Source of the DNA: Valencia hispanica
Lineage: Eukaryota > Chordata > Actinopteri > Cyprinodontiformes > Valenciidae
NCBI GenBank assembly: GCA_963556495.2
Contig: OY747712.1
Location: 21,279,235-21,343,234 of the forward strand
Direction: 5' to 3'
Length of the DNA stretch: 64,000 nt
Positions 11,068 to 23,125 of this stretch are shown here, piece after piece. The position numbers and the translations under genes are program-made. How positions within the stretch are numbered: the first letter of the stretch is position 1; each line of letters opens with the position of its first letter. A model generated the notes under the pieces. The model saw nothing but the letters and a program-made list of their open reading frames with translations, was not told where the DNA came from and did not search any database.

Positions 11068-12668
11068 AATAATAATCCATCTTATTTGAAGCGCCTTTCT
11101 GAACCCTCAAGGACACTGTACAACACAATAAAATCACAATAAACAGATATACTTAAAAATAGCAAAAACACAATAATATCAACCAATGGATAAATTTGGA
11201 CATAAAATCAAAGTGGGAAGGCAGTTATAAACAGGTATGTTTTGAGCCTGGATTTGAATAAAGAGAGAGAGTCAATACTACAGAGGTCAGGAAGGAGAGA
11301 GTTCCAGAGTTTGGGAACAGAGCGGCTGAAGGCTCTGCTCCCCTTGGTGACGAGACGAAAAAGGGGTATGGAGAGCTTAATGGAAGAGGAGGACTGGAGA
11401 GAGCGAGAGGGAGTGTAGACATGGATGATTTAAGAAAAGTAGGGAGGAGCCAGGCTATGGAGGGATCTGAAGGTATAAAGAAGGAGTTTGAATTGGATTC
11501 TGAATTTGATTGGTAACCAATGGAGCTTCTGAAGAACAGGGGTGATATGGTAAGAGAGTGGGGTTCTGGAAATGATGCGGGCAGCAGAATTCTGGACCAA
11601 TTTAAGTTTTTTGAGGGTTTTATGCGGAAGATCAAAAAGAAGGGAATTACAATAATCGAGACGCGAGGTGACCAGACTGTGAACAAGGATGGAGGTGGAG
11701 TGGACAGTGAGGGAGGGGCGTAGACAATTAATGTTGCGTAAAAGAAAATAAGTAGATCGACTAATATTACTGATGTGAGCTTGAAATGATAATGAGCTGT
11801 CGAGGATGACACTTAGACTTTTTACTTGAGGGGAGGGAGTGACGGAGGATGAGTCGATGGACAGAGTGAAATTTGGAGCTTTAGAAAGAGCAGATTTGGA
11901 GCCAACAAGGAGTAATTCTGTTTTACCACTAATGAGTTTAAGACAGTTTAAAGTAAACCAGTTTTTGATTTCAGACAGACAGGAGGTAAGGGAGGAGAGT
12001 GGAAGTGAGACGTCGGGTTTACTAGACAAATAGAGCTTGGTGTCATCTTCGAAGCAATGAAATTTACGGAACATATTGCCAAGGGGTAGATGATGAAGAG
12101 AAGGGGACCAAGGACAGAACCTTGAGGTACCCCGGAAGAAACAGGCGAGGGCTGGGATTTAAAAGATGTGAGTTCAATGAACTGTGTGTGGCCTGACAGG
12201 TAGGATTGAAACCTGCAGAGGGGGGTGGAGGTGATGCTGAGGGCGGAAAGCCTATGGAGGACGAGGATGGTATGTGATACGGTATCAAAGGCCGTCCTTA
12301 AATCAAGGAGAATGAGAATGGTGATAAGTCCAGAATCGGCTGCAAAAAGGTAATTTGTGATTTTTAACAGAGCAGCTTCCGTGCTGTGTGAGGGACGGAA
12401 ACCTGATTGAAAGGGTTCAAAAAGATTATTTTGATTAGGATGATGGGGAAGTTGAGAGGCCACTATTTAGTCGAGTATTTTAGAAATGAAGGGAAGATTA
12501 GAAATAGGACGGAGGTTATTGTAAACATTGGGATCTGAGCAGTGTTTTTTCAAGATTGGTTTGACAGCTGCAATTTTGAAAAGTGAAGGAACTGTACCAC
12601 AGGTTAGTGTGGAATGAATGATAGCAGAGATGAGGGAAAGGAGAGACGGGAGACTGGATTTGACCAGG
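11068..12668 (-). pseudogene. L2/CR1-type LINE, 5'-truncated, inside Tc1-A
   Basis: Reverse-transcriptase part of a non-LTR retrotransposon in overlapping frames. Order on the minus strand: [59 protein letters not shown], then [10 protein letters not shown] where the catalytic motif should be FADD or YADD, then [20 protein letters not shown] and [16 protein letters not shown], which are typical of the L2 clade. The 3' untranslated end is AAGGCGCTTCAAATAAGATG with an ATT-rich tail. Several frameshifts and the altered catalytic motif show it is dead. It sits between the Tc1 phrases ACTTAAAAAGAT and GATGAGAGAGGG, which are contiguous in intact copies. Confidence 0.85.
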
Positions 12669-13574
12669 GATGAGAGAGGGCTGTAATTTCTATCACAGGT
12701 ATACCTCAACTATGAGAGACAAAATGAAAAAAAGAAATCCAGAAAATCACACGGTCTGATTTTTAAAGAATTTATTTGCAAATTATGGTGGAAAATAAGT
12801 ATTTGGTCAATAACAAAAATTCATCTTAATACTTTGTTATAAACCCTTTGCTGGCAATGACAGAGGTCAAACGTTTTCTGTAAGTCTTCACAAGGTTTTC
12901 ACACACTGTTGTTGGTATTTTGGCCCATTCTTCCATGCAGATCTCCTCTAGAGCAGTGATGTTTTGGGGCTGTCGCTGGGCAACACGGACTTTCAACTCC
13001 CTCCAAAGATTTTCTATGGGGTTGAGATCTGGAGAATGGCTAGGCCACTCCAGGACCTTGAAATGCTTCTTACAAAGTCACTCCTTTGTGTGTTTGGGAT
13101 CATTGTCATGCTGAAAGACCCAGCCACGTTTCATCTTCAATGCCCTTGCTGATGGAAGAAGTTTTTCACTCAAAGTCTCACAATACATGGCCCCATTCAT
13201 TCTTTCCTTTAGATGGATCAGTCGTCCTGGTCCCTTTGCAGAAAAACAGCCCCGAAGCATGATGTTTCCACCCCCATGCTTCACAGTAGGTATGGTGTTA
13301 TTTGGATGCAACTCAGCATTTTTTTTCCACCAAACACGACAAGTAGAGTTTTTACAAAAAAGTTCTATTTTGGTTTCGTCTGACCCTATTCTCCCAATCC
13401 TTTTGTGGACCATCCAAATGCTCTCTAGCAAACTTCAGACGGGCCTGGACATGTACTGGCTTAAGTAGGGGAACACGTCTGGCACGGCAGGATTTGAGTC
13501 CCTGGTGGCGTAGTGTGTTGCCGATGGTAGGCCTTGTTACTTTGGTCCCAGCTCTCTGCAGGTCATTCACTAGA

Positions 13575-14182
13575 GCCCCTTTCAAACAGGCCATAAAAAA
13601 CAGTAATTTTCTGGACTTCGTCTGTTTTGCTTTTGAGTCTGAACGCAATCTTCCAGACTTGGATACCCTTTACTGGTAATTTTATGGATTAAGACCTAGT
13701 AACAAGAGCGGACTTTTCGCGGTATGGTGTTTGCATTTAGGTTATCAGGTAATGTTCCGGAAAACCTGGAGGGGTGTGGGGCAGTGGGGAAAAGGGGAGG
13801 CGGGCAGGGAACGCTGAGCGCACACATTGATGACGTATAAATGTCACTATTTTCCTTTCAGCTTCTTCATTGATGTCTTTTAAGCGTTTCCATGTGCGAA
13901 AATTGCACACGTCACAAAGACGAGCACTGCGAGTAGATCTGCTTTTTTGTCAACCATCTTTGCAAAAATCCATGTTTGGGGATATGACATGTTAACATCA
14001 TATCCACATACAACTCCCCCTCCCCCTTACCCCCCACCCCCCAGACATTCATCAGGATCCTCTGGTACATTTCTTGCTGTGTGAAAGCAGCCGAAAGGCA
14101 ATGTTACGGAAAAAAATGGTGTATTTGAAAAGACCGGATGGAATTGTCCGCAAATATTCCAGAACTTCTGTCTGAAAATGGC
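13575..14182. mobile_element. 608-base unclassified insert in the Tc1-A transposase
   Basis: Foreign sequence splitting the Tc1 transposase. Its ends are imperfect inverted repeats, GCCCCTTTCAAACAG and (reversed) GCCATTTTCAGACAG, matching at 12 of 15 bases. The body contains a G-rich part (about 13760-13815) and a C-rich part (about 14010-14045). No ORF of note and no clear target duplication. Probably a MITE; superfamily unknown. Confidence 0.55.
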
Positions 14183-14964
14183 TTAGGTGCGATTCTGGGA
14201 TATTTGCTCACCGTTCTTGTGATCATTTTGACCACACGGGGTGAAATCTTGCGTGAAGCCCCAGATTGAGGGAGATTATCAGTGGTCTTGTATGCCTTCC
14301 ATTTTCTAATAATTGCTCCCACAGTTGATTTCTTCATACCAAGCTGCTTACCTATTGCAGATTCAGTTTTCCCAGTCTGGTGCAGGTCTACCATTTTGTT
14401 TATGGTGTCCTTTGACAGCTCTTTGGTCATGGCCATAGTGGAGGTGGAGTGTGATTGAGGATGTGGACAGGTGTCTGGAGGCAGGATATGATCCAAAATC
14501 ACCTGAGCACATTTCTAGGGAGAGTGTGATTTATAAAGCGGAAACTGCATGTGGCTGTGTGTAAGTCAAAGTTTTATAGATCTGAAAATTTCTTCAAGTA
14601 TTTTTTTTTATTTTTTGCAGTGTTTAAGCAAGGTTTTAGTAAGGATTCTATGTGATTCTATTTCATAAATGAGACCCTTGAGCAGTGGTTGAAAAGTCCA
14701 CTTTTTAGATAAAAGTAAAATTAAATTCCCTTCATAAATCAAAGTCCAAGAGACTAGAGAAAGAGTGGAGAGGAAGATAATCTATGCACCCTGCCCTTGC
14801 AGCAGCAAAAGCTAACAGCTGTGTAATCTGGAAACCCACAGTTTGATATTAAATTGCCCAGCCCTGATAAATCAAGATCTAGATTATAACTTCATGAATT
14901 CCTTTTTCTCCAGATCTCATAAATAATCTAACACACCTAAAATGGCTTTTAAGTTTTTTTTAGT

Positions 14965-15628
14965 GTTAAAGTGCAACTAAACCCCAAAACAACTTTGGTT
15001 TCCTGATAAACTGTGTAAATGAGTGCCTAATAGTGTTGTTTACCCGTCTGATTATTTTATTTTGGTATTTTAGTACATTTTAGTAAAAATATTAATTTTC
15101 TACTAAAAACCGTCAGTGTGGCGCTCTCTTCAGGTTCTAATTCTACACTGCACTTGAATTTGATTCAGTCATCCCCGTTGGCTTTGCAGTGAGCCATGAT
15201 GTCAGCTGCACTGTGGTTTGAAAAAAATCGGCAAAAGGAGGCGTTGCATGGCGTACCGAGGGAGGAGAAGGCTGGCTGGTGTCAACGCTTGTTATTCCAA
15301 CTCCAACTCGCTGTGGAGGCGTGGCCGATACCGGGCTTGTTTTATAGTCCACAGCGGTAGGAAGGCTGACGTCAGAAATACAGGCTGACCTGAGTTATCC
15401 ATGCCGTAATGGTAAAAAGTTCCAATTCAAATTCAAGTGCAGTGTAAAGTTTTAATCTGAAGAGGGCACTCCACTAACGGATTTTCGTACAAAATTAATA
15501 TTTTTACTAAAATGTACTAAATACCAAAATAATGACCAGACATATAGAGAGCACTGTTAGACACTCGTTTATACAGTTTATCAGCAAAAAAATAAAATAA
15601 AATAAATTTGGGGGTGAGTTACACTTCA
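14965..15628. mobile_element. foldback MITE with ~200-base inverted arms
   Basis: The left arm (about 14965-15163) and right arm (about 15424-15628) are inverted copies: AAAGTGCAACTAAACCCC against AAGTGTAACTCACCCCC, CTGATAAACTGT against CTGATAAACTGT, TAGTACATTTTAGTAAAAAT identical in both, and ACACTGCACTTGAATTTGA identical in both. A unique spacer of about 260 bases lies between. No transposase. Confidence 0.8.
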
Positions 15629-15916
15629 AAGATCGCCATAACTGATTACTCTAACAATCAGAGTATCAATCCAACTTCACAATCTTCAGGCATGAAAACT
15701 ACAAGTTAAATACAAGTTGCTTATGCGTGGTACATTTTCTTAAAAAGTATTTGGTTCCACAGGCATGAGAACAACATCAAGAATAACGTCCACACTTCAT
15801 TATGGTTATGGTCAACAAACTGCTCTAAGCAACAACAGCCACAAGGTGGCGGTGTTTCACTGTAGAACGTAACTGCCAGCCATTTGATTTCTTTGGTGTC
15901 ACATTTCAACAATTTC

Positions 15917-15918
<2 letters not shown>

Positions 15919-15952
<34 letters not shown>
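15919..15952. repeat. (TA)n microsatellite
   Basis: 34 bases of TA repeat in otherwise AT-rich unclassified sequence (15629-16830 shows no gene or recognised element). Confidence 0.95.
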
Positions 15953-15953
<1 letters not shown>

Positions 15954-16829
15954 CACAGTATACATGTGTATACTGTGTTTGAAATGAATCAAAGATTTTT
16001 TTCAATACTATAACAAGTTTAGTTATTTCCAGCTTTATTTCCTGTTTAAACTTTGTCATGAATAAATAATTATTTATTGAATAATCTGGTTATTAAGTAT
16101 TAGCACTTTTGGCACTCAGGTTACAGGGGTAAATTGCAGCCTCAGTCCACCGTACATGAACAAATGAGCTGAGAAAATAATAATTTAAGTTGACATGACA
16201 GCCAAGGAGGCCTGTGAAAAAGAAGACATTTGCTTTTTTTATTCATTGCTAACTTGTAGAAAAATGAGTAGACCGGTTAGTGTGCTTGTGAGTGTTCATG
16301 AATCATGAAAAACGTGTTTGTATATCTTGAACATATTCTTTTGTCAACCCCGCTCATGTGGTAAGTTTTTCAAAAACAAAAAGTATCCCAATAGGATTTT
16401 TATTGTTTCCTCTTTGTTCTGTTTTGTGTTTTTACCTGGCAAAGTGACATATTCTGTCTTTCACAGTCATGTGGGAAATGTGAGCTGCTTCAGCTAGTTT
16501 AACCAATCTTCTGATCTCCTTCGTTCATCCATGTGAATGACTCAGAACTTCCAGTAGTTGGATGCACACTGTTCAACAGCAGACTTGAATGTATGTGGAA
16601 GAGAGAGCAGCTGCGTACTGAAACAGAAAGCAATCTTCTCTATCAATCTCATCACAAATACAAAACCTTCTACACTTACTTAGACCCCTGGGTAAGATAT
16701 GTAAAAAGCCTTAAAATAAATCCATCTTTTGCCTTATCACAATGTCATACTGAAAAAAAGGTTAACATTTAATCTTTAATTTAGGTATATTAATTCATTA
16801 GGAAGAAAAAAGGCTACATTTTCCAAATG

Positions 16830-17000
16830 CTACTTTGGGTTTAAACTGGAACCATATTCTTTGGACAGATGAGACTATGATAGAGCTTTACACCAATAAC
16901 TTTTAAAAATATCTGAAGTCCTCTTTTCGGTAAGATGGAGGCAGTGGCTGCTTTTGATGTAGGTGATATGGCTCACCTCTAAAGGCGGCATGGCGTGGGA
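16830..17000 (+). mobile_element. short Tc1-like transposase remnant
   Basis: One frame reads WNHILWTDETMIEL, matching the LWTDETKIEL catalytic block of Tc1 transposases, followed by degraded sequence including GGCATGGCGTGGGAGG. No ends recognised. Confidence 0.4.
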
Positions 17001-17274
17001 GGCTATTACATTCACCTGGGTGAAAAAACTGTGCAATAAACAGTTTTCTTTTGCTTATTTGCATGTCCTATTAAAGGGGAGAGGTACCCCGGTGTGTTAT
17101 GGGCAGCAAGAGCACGGTCAAAAAATATGCCAGTTTACCATAATTTATCATGCTGAATTATATTGCATTCACAGCTTCAAATTCATAGTTAAAGTATAAG
17201 GCGTCACTTTTGTTTATCAAGGGTAGTGGTTTGCTAAGGGCCCTATTTACTCAACAACTGCCATTGGAGGTCTT

Positions 17275-18720
17275 GACTACGCACAAAATGGGATCTGAAA
17301 ACTGAAAAGTCACTTTCATGCCAACTTTGGGATATATAGAAAAAAACTTGGTTGAAAAATGTGCGCAACTTTAAGCACACTAAGGACTTTGCTTATGAAC
17401 ATTTTGGACTTCAAGGACACTGGCAGCGTAGCTAATGAGATGGCAAATTTGTGAATTTAAGCCACATTTTCAGACTTGTAGAGCTTTGCACACACATGAA
17501 TAAACAACCAAAAGTTAGCTCCCAACCTGCTCTAACTTAGAATTAAAATAAGAATCTGAATGAAAATATGTTGCACTTAAGAATTATATCGCAATATGTT
17601 TTTATGTGTCTTCAGATTATACAGCAATTGCACCTATTGATCATTCATTGTGAGGAGTACAAATGCAGTGACAGTCCTGCATAATGCTGCACAATGGATG
17701 TGCCTGGGCTCATTGAACATAACACCACTAGCAACATCTGGATGAGGGGAGCCGATGTAGATTGTCTAAAGCAGACCTATTAGATGTATGTGCTGAGCTG
17801 CGCCCAGTGTTAGATCTACTGACCCGCTGGAACCGTGCCCCCCCCCCTCCCTGCAGCAGATTCTGGCTGTGGCATGCCATCTCCTTCTTTGCATCCACCT
17901 TCTTTTTTATGTCAGGCATGCTGCTGCATCAGTGCTGTGACACTCTCAGCTCTTCCATTTATTTGTGACCCCTAAATAATATTTTGCATTGAAGCTACTC
18001 TTTAAAAGTAGACTTAAAACACACCTTTTCTGTCAGGCCTGAAATATCTAGGAGTGCTGAAACTTATTACGTTCTGCTTTAATTGAATTTTTATTTGTTT
18101 TAATCTTGTTTTATTCCAATCCTATTGTTGCTACAAGAAGTAATATAAGTTAAACTTGATATTTATTGTTCTTGTTTGTTTTACCGCTTATGCTGCTGCT
18201 TTTATTTTTTCCTGTGTCTCTTTACTCTTTTCGCACAATTGCTTATTGCTAACTATATTTTTGTCTTTTATTGGGAAGCACTTTGGTCGCCTTTTGGTTG
18301 AGTAAAGCTCTATATGTTTAAACGTTGATTGATTGAAATAAAACCTTTTTCCGTGCCTCTACATCACCCATAAACACCTCGATTTCACTCTCAGAATTTC
18401 AGAACAGCACGCTCGCTTGCCATGGTTATCTGTGAAGCCCCATATCAGCTAGGTTAAGTCTATGCAGAATATTCACTAGGCACTATGCATTGACCGTTTA
18501 TGGTAGAAAGTGGGTGTGTAGAAGGCAGGATAACGATCCAAAATCACCTGAGCACATTTCTAGGGAGAGGGCGAAATATAAAGCAGAAATTAGGTGCAGC
18601 ACTACATACTCAAAGTGTGATAGATCTGACACTTACTTGGTGTAAGTACATTGTTTTGATGAGCTTAAGTACGGTTTTAGTAAGGATTCTATGCAAATTT
18701 TATAAGTGAGACCCCAGGGC
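17275..18720 (-). mobile_element. hAT-like element (family hAT-1), second copy
   Basis: Same family and orientation as 10795-14680. The left block has AAGTCACTTTCATGCCAAC, GTGCGCAACTTTAAGCAC and CCACATTTTCAGACTTGTAG; the right block has CCAAAATCACCTGAGCACAT and GTGAGACCCC. Between them 17640-18480 includes a CR1/L2-type LINE 3' end (about 17995-18345, ending TTGGTTGAGTAAAGCTCTAT and a GATT tail). The left terminal repeat is too decayed to fix the border. Confidence 0.5.
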
Positions 18721-19960
18721 ATATAAGTACATATCTTCTGTCTAAAAAATGTAAAAAAATTAAGCTTTGAATCTTTTAGCAGGATACTAATCCAGATATA
18801 TTCCAAATAGTGTCCTATTGGCAAAGTATCAACTACAGTGTTGAAATTAAAACAAATGATTTTGTAAAATACTGTAAACAAATGTAGTCTAATTGAAGCT
18901 TGGATATTCTCATAAATCTTTAGTACTGCTGCAATAAAATATTACTTTATTTTAAACTGTTTTACAAATCTTCACCATAGACACTTTAATACATGGAGAG
19001 CATTGTTCATCTTCTGCTTACATTCTCATCATACAACTCTAATTTGGAATTGTAAGCTAAAACAACCTCTAAATCCTGAACACATTCATCTCTTAGGATA
19101 ACATTCACTTTACTCATGGCTAAGAACAAGGTGTTCTGTTGTGAAACAGGATGTGATATGTTGAGAAACTGAGAAAGAGTTGTCTATTGGATTAAAGCGA
19201 GTTCATTCATTTACTTTTTAGGTGTTTATTGTGTAACCTATTGGGATGCCATGGAGACTGCATGCTTTGGCAAGTGAAGATGGCTCAGAGCCAAATAGCT
19301 CTAGCTAAAAAAGAGATGGTAAAGCTAAAAAAGAAAAGAAAAGCAAAACGATCCAACCTTTGCACATCTTATATTGTTCCTTATAAGAAATCAAAAATAA
19401 TGTACACATATGGGACGGTGTAATCAAGGTCACTAATTAACGGTTTACTGACAAGATTTTGTTAGGTTTAGCAGCATCAGGTTTGCCTCTGGGCAGGCAG
19501 ATGGTGAAGCGCAAGGGAACATCACTGACTTCTCTAATTAAAACTAATTAATGGGTGCCAGACAGTTTTTAACAAATGCTCGAGGCTCTCCAACCGTACT
19601 GTTAAAAACAGGACCCAGAATGCTGTTCTTTTTACCTTTGGTGGATTTGTTTAAATCTAGAAGAAATCTAACCTGACTGCCATGACTGTAATTTTAGTGG
19701 TTAGATCTGCACTGGGAAATTGTAACTGTGCCGACAACTCTATTCAACTCAATTCTAGAATTGCGCTGCTCTGGGTGGCAGCATGTTGGAGTGGCTCTGC
19801 TGGCTATATATTGAGTTTTGTTTTTTTCGGACAAAAGATTGGGGAAAGATTGCATTTCTTGCTGGATGGATTTTTGCTGTTAATTTTCCACTTTTTAATC
19901 ACTTGTGATGCGTAACCATGGCAACAAGGTGGTTTAAAGCTAGAAGCAGCTGATTAACAT
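18721..19960. other. intergenic, nothing recognised
   Basis: AT-rich sequence with short ORFs lacking motifs. No repeat family was recognised. Confidence 0.5.
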
Positions 19961-19964
19961 TGCA

Positions 19965-22480
19965 AAAGCTAAAATTAAATCTCAACTGATGCCACAAATC
20001 CCTGATGAGTTGAGGAGGCGTGGATGCAGAGCAGGAGCAAAAAGGAGACAGAGAAAAGGAAGTTCAAACCATCTCTTCCATCGATCATAATGGGCAACGT
20101 GAGATCACTGTCTAACAAGATGAATTAACTTCAAGCCCTTACAATGACTCAGGCAGTGTATCGGGAATGCAGTGTTATGTGTTTCACTGAGATGTGGCTG
20201 CAGGATCATATCCCCGACTCCAACGTTTCTCTGCCAGGCGTCCTGACTGTACGAGCAGACAGAAATCTGAAGAGGAGCAGAAAAGGAAAAGGAGGTAGAG
20301 TAGCAGTGCTTGTCAACAACAGATGGTGTCATCCAGGACATGTTACTGTGAAGTTTCGTCTCTGCAAACCAGATATTGAACTCTTGGCAGTAAGTTTTTG
20401 TCCATGTTATTTACCAAGAGAATTCACCAGTGCTTTTTTGGCAGTTGTTTACATTTCACCTTCAGCCGTTGCAGACAATGCATGTGATGTCATCAGTTCC
20501 GTTGTCGCTAAGCTACAGACCCAGCACCCCAATGCATTTGTGGAAATATCTGGTGATTTTAATCATGTCTCGCTCTCTACTACACTTCCAACATTTCAAC
20601 AGTTTGTCAGCTACTCCACAAGAGAAAACAAGACCTTGGATTTGTTGTATGCAAATGTAAAGGATGCATACATGCCCAAACCAAGACCTCCTCTGGGACA
20701 ATCAGTTCACAATCTTGTTTTTTTCTCTGCTCAGAATATAAACTACTTGTTCAGAGGCAACCTTTGACAAAAAGAACTGTGAGAACATGGTCACAGGAAG
20801 CTGAAGAAGCCCTGCAGGGTTGTGTTGAGACAACAAACTGGATGACTTTTTGCCAAGCACATGGAGAGGACATCAATGCAATGACTGAGTGTGTGACTGC
20901 CTATATAAACTTCTGTGTGGACAACATCATCCCCACCAGAACAGTGAGATGCTTCCCTAATAACAAACCCTGGATCACCAGTGATCCACCCTCTTCTGAC
21001 CCACAGCTTTCCTGTCACACCCCAGATGTTTCATCCTTCACATCAGTCATGGACTCTTCTGATTCCACAAGTTTGTCTTCAACCAAGTCAGGAAATGCAG
21101 CTACCCCCATTGCCTCCCCCTCCCACCTTTCTGTCTCTAAAAGTCAGGTGAAGAGGCAGCTGGAGTAACTGAACTGGAACAACGCTGCTGGTCCAGATGG
21201 TGTCAACCCCAGAGTCCTGGTGGCCTGTGTAGAGACGCTCTGTGGGATTCTGCAGCACCTCTTCAACCTTAGCCTGAGCCAGGAGAAGGTCCCAGTATTG
21301 TGGAAGATGTCATGCCTTGTTCCAGTACCAAAGAGAACTCACCCATCAGCCATCAATGACTATAGACCTGTTGCCCTGACATCCCACATCATGAAGGTCC
21401 TGGAGAGACTCCTGTTGGCACCCCTGAGTAAGCAAACAAGAACGTATCAGGACCCGCTGCAGTTTGCTTATTGCTGTGTAGCTGGAGTTGAAGATGCAAT
21501 CATACACCTACTTCAACCAACCCACTGTCATCTGGACAAAGCAGGCAGCACTGTGAGGATCATGTTCTTTGATTTCTCCAGTGCATTTAACACAATTCAG
21601 CCTGATTTGCTTTGTCAGAAACGCCTGAAGACACAGGTGGAGCCCTCAACAATCGCCTGGATCAATGACTACCTGACCAAAAGAATACAATATGTGAGAC
21701 TGAAGAATTGTGTGTCAAACCAGGTGGTCAGCAGCACAGGAGCACCACAGGGGACCATACTCTCACCATTCCTTTTCACTCTGTACACCTCAGACTGCCA
21801 GTACAAATCAGAGACCTGTCATCTGCAGAAATACTCAGATGACTCTGCAATTGAGATGATTGTAGATTTCAGAAGAAACAGGCATAAGTCAAACACTGTT
21901 TCCATCATGGGAGAAGAAGTGGAGGTGGTTGAGGAGTATAAATACCTCGGAGTGTTCACTTGGACAGCAGACTGGACTGGAGGCGCAACAGTGAAGCTGT
22001 CTACAAGAAGGAACAGAGCAGACTCTACTTCTTGAGGAAGCTTAGGTCATTCAGGGTTTGCAGCAAGATGCTGCAGATCTTCTACAAGTCTGTTGTGGAG
22101 AGTGTAATCTCTTCTGCCATCATCTGTTGGGGTAGCAGCATCAGAGCCAGGGATTTAAAAAGGCTAAACAACCTGATAAAGAAGGCTGGTTCTGTTCTGG
22201 GGACGACTGTGGAACATCTGGAGAGGATGATGCAAAGAAGGACTCTTCATAAAATCAAACAAATTATGGACAACCCTGAGCCTCCCCTTCTTGAGACTAT
22301 CCTGCAACAACAAAGTGTCTTCAGTCGGAGGCTTCTTCAGTTTCGCTGCAACACAGACCGCTAAAGGAAATTTTTCTTGCCCACAGCCAACATGATCTAC
22401 AACAACTCCTTAAAAAATTTTTTGTATGAGCTACAACAACACTTAATTTCCCTCTAGGATCAATAAAGTATTTTTGAATT
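19965..22480 (+). pseudogene. CR1/Rex1-like LINE with endonuclease and RT, broken
   Basis: Nearly complete ORF2 in pieces. Endonuclease part (20080-20760): IIMGNVRSLSNKM, MCFTEMWLQDHIPDSN, VEISGDFNH, LDLLYANVKDAY, then PLGQSVHNLV where the catalytic motif is normally SDHN. Linker: TRTVRCFPNNKPWITSD. RT (21175-22035): AAGPDGVNPRVL, NDYRPVALTS, MFFDFSSAFNTIQ, STGAPQGTILSPFLFTLY and YSDDSAI, then directly MIVDFRRNR, so a short stretch usually found between these two is missing. After a frameshift at about 21960: EQSRLYFLRKLRSF and SVISSAIICWGSS. Breaks include a stop at 20125-20135, a frameshift near 20768 and a stop at about 21166. The 3' end is CAATAAAGTATTTTTGAATT. Confidence 0.85.
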
Positions 22481-22484
22481 TGAA

Positions 22485-23125
22485 TCCCCAACCCGGAGAA
22501 GCCACTCTACCCTTTTCTGGTTAAAGACCATGGTCTCGGATTTGGAGGCGCTGATTCTCATCCCAGCCGCTTCACACTTGGCTGCTAACCGCTCTAGCGA
22601 AAGCCGTAGATCACATTACGATGAAGCCAACAGAACCACATCATCTGCAAAAAGCAGAGACCCAATCCTGAGGCCACCGAAATGGATCTCCTCATCACCT
22701 TGGCTGCGCCTAGAAATCCTGTCCATAAAAGTTATGAACAGAATCGGTGACAAAGGGCAACCTTGGAGGAGTCCAACTCTCACTGGAAATGAGCCTGACT
22801 TACTGCCGACAATGCGAACCAAACTCTGACATTGGTCGTACAGGGACCTAACAGCCCCTATCAAGGAGCCTGTACCCCATACTCCCGGAGTACACCCCCC
22901 AGGTCTCCCCAAGAGACACGGTCGAACACTTTCTCCAAGTCCAAAAAACACATATAGACTGTTTGGGCAAACTCCCACGCATCCTCCAGGACCCTGCTGA
23001 GGGTGTAGAGCTGGTCCAGTGTTCCATGTCGAGGACAAAAATCGCAATGTTGGTGCCGGACCGCTTACCCCCCTTGAGAAGCCGAATGGTGGACCAGAAT
23101 CGCTTCAAAGCCGCACGGACTTCAC
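22485..23125 (-). pseudogene. RTE/Rex3-type LINE fragment
   Basis: Minus-strand reading gives VRSLYDQCQSLVRIVGSKSG, FPVRVGLLQGCPLSPILFIT, FMDRISRR and SLLFADDVVLLASS: the RT core with an intact FADD motif. Upstream the frame is broken (…FWSTIRLLKGGKRSG, then a shifted frame with WEFAQ-like sequence). Both ends of the element are absent. It abuts the 3' end of the plus-strand LINE. Confidence 0.8.

Larger units (their letters stand above)
11011..14470 (-). pseudogene. Tc1-like transposon (Tc1-A type), disrupted
   Basis: Pieces at 11011-11067, 12669-13574 and 14183-14470 make up one Tc1 copy on the minus strand. The 3' end begins CAGTCAAAAATTATTTAGTC, and the phrase AGTATTTGGTCAATAACAAA (12799-12818) is a hallmark. 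Transposase pieces: [20 protein letters not shown] and [16 protein letters not shown] (helix-turn-helix, about 14300-14435), then TIGNTLRHQGLKSCRAR, then [20 protein letters not shown] and [12 protein letters not shown] (catalytic part). It is broken by a LINE (11068-12668), by a 608-base insert (13575-14182) and by frameshifts, and the 5' terminal repeat is missing. Inactive. Confidence 0.85.
10795..14680 (-). mobile_element. hAT-like element (family hAT-1), split by Tc1 and LINE
   Basis: The outer element of a nest. Its left part (10795-11010) runs from CTGGGGTCTCTTTTATAAAG to CACATTTTCAGACTTGTAG and beyond; its right part (14471-14680) runs from CCAAAATCACCTGAGCACAT to CATAAATGAGACCCTTG. 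The same two blocks, as inverted ends, occur in the copies at 17275-18720 and 59354-60534. Terminal repeats read GGGTCTCATTTATAAA-like. Compared with the copy at 59354 roughly 460 internal bases are missing, lost with the 5' end of the inserted Tc1. hAT assignment rests on the CAGGG-type ends only; no clean 8-base duplication was found. Confidence 0.55.

Noticed and set aside
15143..15352. 69-residue minus ORF
   Set aside because: Lies in the spacer and arm of the foldback element; no motif.
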